A stretch of DNA of 64,000 nucleotides from positions 29,950,425 through 30,014,424 of the forward strand of contig OX457061.1 in the NCBI GenBank assembly GCA_949752795.1, given 5' to 3'. Shown piece after piece: positions 1 to 8,445 of this stretch. Numbering within the stretch: the stretch's first letter is position 1; the number at the start of each line of letters is the position of its first letter. The position numbers were made by a program, and so were the translations under genes. The DNA is from Hyperoodon ampullatus (lineage: Eukaryota; Chordata; Mammalia; Artiodactyla; Ziphiidae). The notes beneath the pieces were generated by a model that was not told where the DNA came from, made no database searches, and was given only the letters and a program-made list of their open reading frames with translations.

Positions 1-1526
1 CGCAGGAGGAAATAAATCACTATGAGTAAGAGTCAGCCACAGCTGTAAACAATAAGAGTTAGGAACTCAAAAGCTGGAAATAGTAGAAGTACCTGAAAGA
101 GAAGACAAAGATATTTAACTTGACTAAGGAGGCAAAATAATAGAAATCATAATGAAAGTACAGGCAGATTTCACAAGGCACCAAACAGAACATGGAGTAC
201 TGAAAAGAATATTGTCATTGAAATGAATGTGTCCAAGCAGATCCCACAAGTGAATGAATATAATCAACTCCTTTTCTATTCCTCATTTTAAATTATGCTC
301 AGCTGTATTTCTTTCCAAGTTTGTCAGAAGGTTATACTTGGTGTATTCAAAATGTGCTGCTACTCAATACAATTTTGCAGTGTGAACTTCAGTTCATCCC
401 CTTGAACCAAAAATGAATCTCTCAACAAAATGAATCAACCTTTCCTTATTTCTGCAATGAAGGTAAAGTTCTTTCAGTTTTTTCCTTCTGTCCTAAATTC
501 CAGGGAAAGAGGATTCACCCAGGTCCACAGAAGAACTACTGTAGGACTCCAAAATTTGAAAAGTGCACCCAGGGAAAGACGGTCCCTCCCAGTGCCCTGG
601 AAGAGTAGAAGACCAAATCTTTTTCCTAGGTCTTGTTTTATGGCTTTTATCAGTGTCCTTGCTGGTGCTGCTGCCTTCTACATAAGGACGAAGACTACAC
701 TAGCCAGCCAGTGTTAAAGCTTTCAAAAGCTTTTGATACATGGTGATGAAACAAGAACAGTGCTCTATTTATACTATATCCACCCTACAGTCTATCTTTA
801 CTTCCAGCCCTAACCTCTCCACATTAGAGTGGTTTTAGCAGCTTTGTGCCTTGGTGTTCTCCACTTCTCTGTGGTGATCTCAGGGGCCAGTTGTAAGTCA
901 GCCATTAGTGATTTCCTCAAGTTCACCTGTACTAACGGAAATTCCTTCGTGCTTCTGATGTGTTCTAAGACTAAAGTTGCTCTAGATCTCTCCTTTTATA
1001 AGGAATTTTCATTTTAATAATTACTTTTGGTAGTAGTTAGATGTGTTTGTTTTTATAACTACCCAGAAATTCTTATCCAGCAAGCGTATTTGCATGTATT
1101 TTTTATCCACTTGACTTAAATAATATCAGCTAGTTATTAACTTATTAAAATAGTGCAAAGGCTAATAATGTCTGTCTTAACACTTACACTTTCACCCCAA
1201 AGAACTGTTTATCTCACAACTTGGTAAAATCCACATTAGGGTTTGTTGGCAAATTAAAATTCTTTATTCACAGTGATGAAGAGGACAGAGTTGAAAAGAA
1301 ATGTATATTAAGACTGAATAGAATCAATACAAGTGAAGCGCTGTGGAGTGTAGATGAAGGAATCACAGTACGCAGAGATAACTGCTTGACTAAATGATGT
1401 TAGGCCTGTAACGACTGACTTATATAAGTGGGTGGGATGAGAGTAAACAAATGAATTCTTATACAAACAAAAAACTTCATAAAACTTATTCTCTTAAGTA
1501 GAGAAAGAACTTCAAAACACTGCCTC

Positions 1527-1738
1527 GGGGCTTCCCTGGTGGCGCAGTGGTTGAGAATCCGCCTGCCGATGCAGGGGACACGGGTTCATGCCCCGGTCTG
1601 GGAAGATCCCACATGCCGCAGAGCGGCTGGGCCCGTGAGCCATGGCCGCTGGGCCTGCGCATCCGGAGCCTGTGCTCCGCAGCAGGAGAGGCCACAACGG
1701 TGGGGGGCCTGCGTACTGCAAAAAAAAAAAAAAAAAAC
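1527..1738 (+). mobile_element. CHR-type tRNA-derived SINE, sense
   Basis: Cetacean CHR-family SINE. It opens with the tRNA-like head (cttccctggtggcgcagtgg), carries a B-box-like stretch near 1580-1595 in which a CpG has decayed (ggttcatgcccc), and ends in a poly-A tail at about 1719-1737. The flanks carry a direct repeat cactgcctc at 1518-1526 and 1739-1747, the target-site duplication of an L1-driven insertion. Confidence 0.93.
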
Positions 1739-2035
1739 CACTGCCTCATTCTTGGTAGTTCTTGGTAGTTCGACTGGTGCTGAATATTGCAAAGCCAACC
1801 CGGGGAGACGAAAACAACTTTAAATATACAACCTAAAACAGCATACTGGCTGCACCATCTTTTTATACATCACCTAGGAATAGACAGCACCATAGGGCAC
1901 TATGAAGCCAAGCCCTTCCTAACTCATTAGTATCAATATCCTTAACTGAGTAAACTGGCCTTTTTTTTTTTTAAAAAAAAAAGAAAAGTACACACTGATA
2001 ACAGGATCTGTTATTACTAGTACTGGAGTCTATAT

Positions 2036-2265
2036 ACGAAGAGCAGTAATTAAGAGTACGTGCTCTGGAGCAAGATTGCGTGGGAACAAATCTCCGCTGC
2101 TCCGCTTACTACTTGGAATAAGTTGCTTAACCTGTGACTCAGTTTGCTCATTTGTAAAATGAGAGCAATATCACGGATTTCATAGGGTTGCTACAAGGAT
2201 TTTAAAAAGCCCTTGGAACGCAGCCTGGCACACGAAACGCAATAAATATCAGCTGTTACAAGGTG
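2036..2265 (+). repeat. MIR SINE fossil
   Basis: Nearly full-length MIR in sense orientation. The order of conserved blocks matches the family: a taagagtacgtgctctggagc-like start, gcttactacttgg, ttaacctgtgactcagtttgctcatttgtaaaatg-like core, catagggttgctacaaggatt, and a cctggcaca...aataaatatcagctgtta tail. Ancient and non-coding. Confidence 0.85.
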
Positions 2266-2313
2266 TTCCCCCTAAAATTCTCTGAAATGTTAGTTCTGCC
2301 ATTGCTTATCATT

Positions 2314-2829
2314 CTACAGCTTTTCAGTGAAAGGAGGGGAACTCCTATTCGTCCAGCACCTACTATCGGCCCCACTCAATTTCTCCCCTGGGCGCTGCAT
2401 AGCTCTGGCTGCGCGCCTATCGTCCCTTCCGGCCACTAAACCCGAGATGAAAAGGCCCGCCAGGCTTCGTAGCCGGCGAGGGGTGGAGCCAGACCGCGAC
2501 ACAGTCCTCAGAAGTTCGGTCGGCGCTGCCCCAGTCCCAACAAGGGGCAGCTTCCATTTTTGACGAATCTGCGCCAGCATGGGGAGATTCCGGGGCTTCT
2601 GAAGCAGAGCGAGGAGACCGGTAGGAAGCCACCCTGCCTCCGCTGCTCTCAGACCACACAGCGGCCTGCACCTGCGAGTCCCCCCAGGCCCGCGGGAAGG
2701 CGGGGCTTTCCGAACGCGGCGGCCGCACAACGGGGCCTGAGGCGGGGCGGGGCCGGCGAGCGCGAGGCCCCGAGGCGGAGGTGCGGGGCTGTCCGAGGTG
2801 TGCCGGACGCTGAGCTCAAAGTATGCCAC
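2314..2829 (-). other. Antisense open frame in CpG island, unproven
   Basis: A 171-codon open frame runs on the minus strand through the upstream half of the CpG island. An internal ATG at about 2578 on that strand starts a shorter 88-codon frame. I recognise no domain. GC-rich DNA is stop-poor, so the open frame by itself is weak evidence. Its position and orientation would suit a divergent non-coding transcript from the SMC2 promoter. Listed only as a candidate. Confidence 0.15.
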
Positions 2830-2965
2830 CAGCTCCTTTAGTCCTCAGGCCCAAGCCGTCGCTTTCCCGGAGCCGGCACCGTCGCGACCTTCTTTTCTAT
2901 CTCCCTGTCACTTTGGTTGTTTGATGGAAGAGAAAAATGGAAGTCAGGCATCTCTGAGGCACCAG

Positions 2966-2970
2966 CCAAT
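2966..2970 (+). promoter_or_regulatory. SMC2: CCAAT box (likely NF-Y site)
   Basis: agCCAATgaaa lies about 35 bp upstream of the E2F/CHR-like element and about 80 bp upstream of the probable transcription start. NF-Y CCAAT boxes are typically found a few tens of bases upstream of CHR elements in G2/M genes. Sequence match only. Confidence 0.55.
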
Positions 2971-2999
2971 GAAATAGGCAGAGGAGGTGGGGTCCTTTG

Positions 3000-3017
3000 C
3001 TCGCGCCTAAATTCAAA
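3000..3017 (+). promoter_or_regulatory. SMC2: E2F-like site next to CHR-like element
   Basis: ctcgcgcc at 3000-3007 resembles an E2F/CDE site. It is followed after four bases by ttcaaa (3012-3017), the reverse complement of the CHR core TTTGAA. CHR and CDE elements bind the MuvB-based DREAM and MYB-MuvB/FOXM1 complexes that restrict transcription to G2/M, which suits a condensin subunit. Here the CHR core lies on the minus strand relative to the usual CDE-then-CHR order, so function is inferred. Confidence 0.45.
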
Positions 3018-3019
3018 GG

Positions 3020-3029
3020 CATAAATAGT
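3020..3029 (+). promoter_or_regulatory. SMC2: TATA-like element
   Basis: cataaatagt, an AT-rich TATA-like stretch inside the CpG-rich block. A start about 25-30 bp downstream would fall near 3050, in the gctgagcgcgggctgagtg region. The start is inferred, not observed. Confidence 0.4.
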
Positions 3030-3049
3030 TCCTCTCCGCTGCTGAGCGC

Positions 3050-3192
3050 GGGCTGAGTGTTGTAGCAGCTATGGTGGAGTTCGCTTCTTAGCGCCCGAAG
3101 CCGGGCAAGGCTGGCCCACTCTCCGTCCTAGTGACTAGGAAGAGCTTTGGTGGCGCCGCAAGCCCAGGCGGCCTGACGCAGCGGTGAGGCAG
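3050..3192 (+). other. SMC2: SMC2 exon 1, non-coding (5' UTR)
   Basis: Probable first exon. The 5' end near 3050 is inferred from the TATA-like stretch. Two donors are plausible: GCG|GTGAGG after 3183 and CAG|GTGCGT after 3192; I give the second. Neither can be chosen without transcript data. The exon contains a six-codon upstream ORF (3071-3091) but not the SMC2 start codon, which lies in exon 2. Confidence 0.5.
3071..3091 (+). CDS. Upstream ORF in SMC2 5' leader (6 codons)
   Basis: ATG at 3071 followed by five sense codons and TAG at 3089-3091, encoding MVEFAS. G at -3 and G at +4 make a strong start context, better at +4 than that of the SMC2 ATG (A at -3, C at +4). If transcription starts near 3050 the uORF is about 20 nt from the cap, where leaky scanning is common. 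It would be the only ATG in the spliced leader upstream of the main start. Any effect on SMC2 translation is inferred. Confidence 0.35.
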   Translation: MVEFAS

Positions 3193-3424
3193 GTGCGTGC
3201 GCGCGGCCGGTTGGGCCTAGCCTGGCATTCCTGGCTGGAGATGGGCGTCGGGGGCTGGGGAGTCGAGGAGCAAGGGACCTCAGACTAAAGTTAGTTCTAA
3301 GGGGTTCCTGGCAGAATGGCTAGTTCCTGCCATTGAAGTAGGGCGAGGAAGTGTTGACAGAAAGGCCTGGTGAGGCGAGGAAAGAGCCTGAGTGAAAGCA
3401 AAAAGCTTCATCTCTTTATGTGGG

Positions 3425-3790
3425 ATTTATCTATTTAATAAATATTTACGAACCTTCCCTCGCCCCCATCCCGCGCCCTCGAGTCAAGGACTATTCCGGC
3501 ATACAGCGGTGGACATAGGCGAAGATGCTACGGAGATTACATTGTGATAGGTTGGATAGAGGAGTAAATAAGTACTGTTTAGTGTCAGCTTTAAGTGCAA
3601 TGAAGGAAAAAGGAAGCAGAACGAGGGGGTGGGTAGAGGTGCTCTTTTATATAGGGAAGTCAGGAAGGACCCCAGTTAGGTGACGTTTGAGCAAAAACGT
3701 GAGTGTTGGAATGGAGAGTGAGCCATGCCAGTATCCGGGAGAAGGGCATTATGGGCAAAGGGGATGCGGTGTGAAATAATCAGCCTACGT
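3425..3790 (-). repeat. L2 LINE 3' fragment, antisense
   Basis: Reads as the reverse complement of the L2 3' region: aataaatatttacg start, then the gtgagtgttgg, gagccatgccagtatccgggagaagggcatt and ggcaaaggg blocks in family order. It lies in SMC2 intron 1 (about 3193-4166). Confidence 0.7.
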
Positions 3791-3972
3791 TACCTAGAGT
3801 ATGATAACGGTGGAAGATAAACCTGGAGAAGTAAGTGGTTGGCTTCCAGGTTGAATTAATGGTTTAATTAAGTTCTAACTAGAGACTAACACCTGTATAT
3901 CTTTAAGTTAAAGAAAGATACCTTTGCATCAGAGGAAGTAGCTTGGCAGTTTTATTTCTATAGAGCTGTCAT

Positions 3973-4143
3973 TCTTATGTTTCAGTCTTCTACATTTATT
4001 ATGGTTCCAGTTTTACATTCCACTTATGTGTTGTTATTTGTTTTGTACAGAACTGCAGGTCTTATGTTTCAGTCTTCTACATTTATTATGGTTCCAGTTT
4101 TACATTCCACTTACGTGTTGTTATTTGTTTTGTACAGAACTGC
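3973..4143 (+). repeat. SMC2: 84-bp tandem duplication upstream of exon 2
   Basis: Two direct copies, 3973-4056 and 4060-4143, with an 87-bp period and one visible difference (tatgtg versus tacgtg, an ordinary CpG-type change). Each copy starts at tcttatgtttcag and ends at ttttgtacagaactgc, so each carries a pyrimidine-rich stretch and candidate AG acceptors. The second copy ends about 23 bp before the likely exon 2 acceptor. The near identity implies a recent event, or possibly an assembly artefact. Confidence 0.95.
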
Positions 4144-4198
4144 TTTGTGGCTTGCTTGATTTCTAGCAGAGGTTTGCCTGTCGGAGTCAGTAGTGAAA

Positions 4199-4366
4199 AT
4201 GCACATTAAGTCAATCATTCTTGAGGGATTCAAGTCCTATGCTCAGAGGACTGAAGTCAATGGTTTTGACCCCCTCTTCAATGCTATCACTGGTTTAAAT
4301 GGTAGTGGGAAATCCAACATATTGGACTCCATCTGCTTTTTGCTGGGCATCTCCAACCTGTCTCAG
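4199..4366 (+). CDS. SMC2: SMC2 exon 2 coding part (residues 1-56, Walker A)
   Basis: Start codon and the Walker A loop GLNGSGKS, with the ATP-binding lysine at residue 38. The exon itself starts at 4167 or 4170: ttgatttctagcag is a NAGNAG tandem acceptor inside the 5' UTR, so either choice leaves the protein unchanged. Donor CAG|GTAAAG, phase 0. Reading on past the donor meets a stop in the intron. Confidence 0.97.
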
Positions 4367-7300
4367 GTAAAGTGTAAACTTTCTCATTTATGTGAATTTA
4401 AGTTTGAGGAGCCTCGAGGGAATCCTCATTGCACTTGGAGACTATTGCCAGTATCCTCTTCATTTGCATTTTTATGTGAAATATCTTATACCTCACCACA
4501 GTCCTTTAAAGGTCGGTATTATTACTCCATATTTAGGTGAGAAAATAGAAACTTAGAGGAGTTGCCTAAGGTTCATCTTCTTAAGATGTTTGGAGCAACA
4601 CTGAAACTCAGGCATTCTCATTTCAGAGTTGTACCCTCACCCCATCCCTGCCCCCCCCCCCCCCCATTATAATGTCTTTTCAGGACCTTCTAATGGGATT
4701 GGATGAATAGTGAAATTCTTAGACACTGTCTTTTCTTAAATCTTTCAAATGAACTTTTGTTAAGAAATGAGTAGAAAACAGTTCTGTTCAGGGTTGAAAA
4801 AGTCCTATAGAGAAAGGTGCCCATTTCAGGTTGTTACCCATTTTCTTTGCTCTTCTTGCTTATGAATGCCACTGCCTATCCTTGGCTGCTTAACGGATAC
4901 TACATGGGTGATTTTCCAACAGCAAGAAGCACATTTTTTGTGCTATTTTGCATAGTATGGGGTTTTGTAACTGAAACTTTTCCTTTATTTTAGGTTCGGG
5001 CTTCTAATTTACAAGATTTAGTTTACAAAAATGGGCAGGCTGGTATTACCAAAGCCTCCGTGTCAATCACCTTTGATAATTCTGACAAAAAGCAGAGTCC
5101 TTTAGGATTTGAGGTTCATGATGAAATTACAGTAACAAGGCAGGTGAGTGGATACTAAATAGTTGGTTACCTAGAAACTTGCAGGTCTGATGTGTGTTTT
5201 GGCAATGTGACTACTGGAGAGAGAAAGTTTATGAGCAAAATTGATGGATCAAATACTGACTAGGTTCCTTAAGAATATCTTCCTTATGTTAAATTTTGAT
5301 CATGCAAATTCCGCCATGTACCAAGAGGATTGAAAGGGATCTGAAATCCATCAGTCCAAGCACTCAACCATGCTTAAATCTTGAACCACACTTGAGTCTT
5401 CTCTCTCTGTGCTGGAACACCTGTAGCTCTTGGGATCTTTCTATGTTCTGAGGTAACCCATTCTGTTTTTGGAAAGGTCTAATTAGAAAGTTATTCCTAT
5501 ATATTGAGCCAAAGTGCTGTCTTCAAGTTTTACACATTAATCCTCGTTTTCTTGAGAGCATCAAGAGTAAATCTAATTTATTCCGTATTTCAATATTTAA
5601 GTGTTCTGTAAGTCTGTTTCCTAAGCTAAATCTCTAGGTCTTTCAATTGATATTTAGTTGTTTATAGGTCTTTCAGTTGTCTCATCACATTGAATACAAA
5701 TTTGCTCCAGTTTTTTATATCTTTTTTTTTTTTTTAATGCTTGGCACCTCAAATTGCATATACCAGAATTGGTCTAGCTACGACAGGATTAAGCAGAATT
5801 GTTGCTTCTTTTATTTTAAGTACTCTACTTCTATTTTTCTCAATATGATGTTGGAGAGTTCATGATACATTGTGAATTCATATCTGATTTACTAAAAATC
5901 ACTCTATATTGTTCATGTGTGTTATTACTTAGCCACATACTGCCAGTTCTGTATCTAATCAGGTTTTTGAAACCAAGGGAGGACCTTACATCTGTCCCTT
6001 AAAATCTTTTTCATTATAGTCAGACTGTTTTCAGTTTGTCAAAGTTTTATTTTAAAAAATTCTGTTAATTCGCATTTACTCTCCAACTTAGCATTATGTA
6101 ACTTAGATTTCCCTCTCTTTTAATGAAAGCCTCTGGTGAAAAAAAGGGGGGGGGATTGACTAGATTGGGACAGAATCCTGTTCTCTGTCATTAAGCATCT
6201 ATCAAATAATAACCCTTTAAGGATTTTAAGTAAGTCTGCTACTAATCTACCCCAAATTCCTGTCCTCATGCAATCCATATGCCTGTATCTTCACCATAAT
6301 TTCGTTATAAAGAGTGTCTCAAATTACTTATGGGTATATTAGGACTGTTGTTCAAATGTATTAATAAATAATCTACCACCCTCGTAATCCTGTCAGGGAA
6401 AAGGAGCGAATTAATATTTATTTAATATTTATTAAGTGCTTAATGTGTGCTGGGCGTTGTTGAATGCACTGGGAAATACAGATAGAAAGAATGAGAAACA
6501 TACCTTGTCTTTAAGGACCTCAAAATATGGGTGAGACAATCATACCCAAAAAATGATAATGCAAGTGCTGTAGTAGAGTGTGAATAAGCTGGTATCTCGT
6601 ATAAGTTGTTCCTATTAAACCCATGCCGAAGTTCCATGGTTACTCTTTTTCTTTCAAGTATTTTCCAGTCATGTCTTTTACTAATCCCTTTTAGCATCTT
6701 GACAAGGATTGATATTAAACTATTTGCCTTTCATTTTCAGTATCTGACTTCTTTTCCTTTGGAAATCAAAAGGGAGGAAGAGGGGTTAACCTCTGAGTAT
6801 GGAAAATTGTAGAAAGAGGGTGATCAGGGATAGAAACTACAATCTACACATACTTGGAAACATGAAGCTAGAAGGGTCCTTAGAGACCTAATCCACTGCA
6901 GGGGAGGTTAGGAGGCTTGTGCTTGGTTACATAACTAGTTAGCAAAAGTCCCTGGATTAGAAGCCAATTATCCTGACTCAGTCTCATATTCTTTTTTGAC
7001 CATGTCACACTTTCTTTATTATTTACCCTATATTGATTTTGTTTACCATTAGTTGGACAGAACAAACATGAAAAATAATGTATTTGGGAATTTATCATCA
7101 TAGCTCAAGATGTGTGTGTTCATTTATATCTTTTAAAATTCTTTCCTTTTTAGGTGGTTATTGGTGGCAGAAATAAATATTTAATCAATGGAGTAAATGC
7201 AAACAATACCAGAGTACAGGATCTCTTTTGTTCTGTTGGCCTTAATGTTAACAACCCTCACTTTCTCATCATGCAGGTATTTCGTTTGTGGTCTTTATAT

Positions 7301-8410
7301 CTCTTTCATAATAGTTTTGACATCTTTTATTTTTTAACTTAGAAGTGCTTCTGTCTGGATTTTTCATTTTTTATTTTACTATTAGCCTGCTGTTTGGGCA
7401 CCTGTTAAGAAATGTGGGTTAGTTTTTTGTACTTACGTGTTCTAGTATATTGTATACATTTGAATTTTGAAGAATGTCTGGAAGTAATTTTCTTTGACTT
7501 ATCTTGGAGGGCCATTGTTCCAAAAAATCAAGAAATGTTCAATAAGTATGCTAACATTAATTTATATACTTAACCTGTCTTAGAATTGGAGACTTCTACA
7601 TCATTAATATTAACTGTCTCGGAAATATGGTCGAGTTAACTTTGTATCATTTAATAACTTATGTAATTTGTATCACTCGTGAGAAAGTGGGTAACAAAAT
7701 TCTAGAGTTATAAGCTACCTTTGGTCTCAAATCTAATAAAAGAAACATCTTTTCATGTAGGTGGAAGAAATAACTCCCAAAAGATTGGTGTATTAGGATA
7801 CAACAGCTTCAGTGCAGATAAACATGTATGTCTTTAGGTTATTCTTTCTGTATTTTGTTATTATCATAGTAAGTTTGCCAATTTTATTTTCAGGGCCGAA
7901 TTACAAAAGTGTTGAATATGAAACCTCCAGAGGTAAGAGTACTCTTTAAGGACAGTAAAAATAGTAATTATAGATATTGTCTTAATCTTCTAGGTAATCA
8001 ATTTTTTTAACATAATTTTTTCCATTATTAAAATTCTTGGAAACATTTAAGAATGATTAGTAGAGAAAATAGTTTTGTTTTTTAATATTTAACACTGTGC
8101 CCCATTTTTTTTTAAGTTATGTAACATAAACCTTCTGAGCCTTACTTTCCTCATCCATAAATTGGAGCCAATAATCCTTACCTCAGGGTCTGTTCTGAGG
8201 ATTAAATGAGAATCCTTAAAAGAAGTAAAAGAAAAGCCTTAGGACGTTGTTAAGCAAAATTTTTAAAAAATTATTTTTTTAATTGAGATATAATTCATAA
8301 AGTAGTTTCAGGTATACAACATAATGATTCTATATATATACATATATTTAATATATGTATATATCACAAAATGATCACAGTAGGTCTACTCAACATTTGT
8401 CACCACACAG

Positions 8411-8445
<35 letters not shown>

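Larger units (their letters stand above)
1..2390. other. Upstream flank of SMC2
   Basis: Intergenic sequence 5' of the SMC2 CpG island. It holds one cetacean CHR SINE (1527-1738) and one MIR (2036-2265), listed separately. The rest (1-1526 and 1739-2035) is AT-rich and shows no gene I recognise. Open frames at 430-717 and 829-1017 have no recognisable protein similarity and no splice context, so I do not call them genes. Confidence 0.6.
2390..3260. promoter_or_regulatory. SMC2: CpG island spanning SMC2 promoter and exon 1
   Basis: A sharp rise in G+C and CpG density compared with the AT-rich sequence on both sides. It contains a GC-box run at 2741-2753 (ggcggggcggggc) and ends just after the exon 1 donor region. 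There are two dense blocks, about 2390-2890 and 3000-3260, separated by an AT-richer stretch that carries the CCAAT box. This is the standard promoter type for a broadly expressed cell-cycle gene; the dense upstream block could support divergent transcription. Confidence 0.85.

Noticed and set aside
430..717. 95-codon plus-strand open frame upstream of SMC2
   Set aside because: No recognisable domain, no promoter or splice context; likely chance.
1527..1620. tRNA gene
   Set aside because: The tRNA-like head with A and B boxes belongs to a SINE with poly-A tail and target duplication, not a functional tRNA.
1539..1823. Open frames through the CHR SINEs (also at 8371, 9060, 15772, 32011, 40851, 50531, 60533)
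   Set aside because: Same SINE body read in different frames; tRNA-derived non-coding repeat.
4193..4201. GTG at 4193 as an SMC2 start two codons upstream
   Set aside because: GTG is not a normal start in vertebrate nuclear genes; ATG 4199 begins MHIKS as in vertebrate SMC2.
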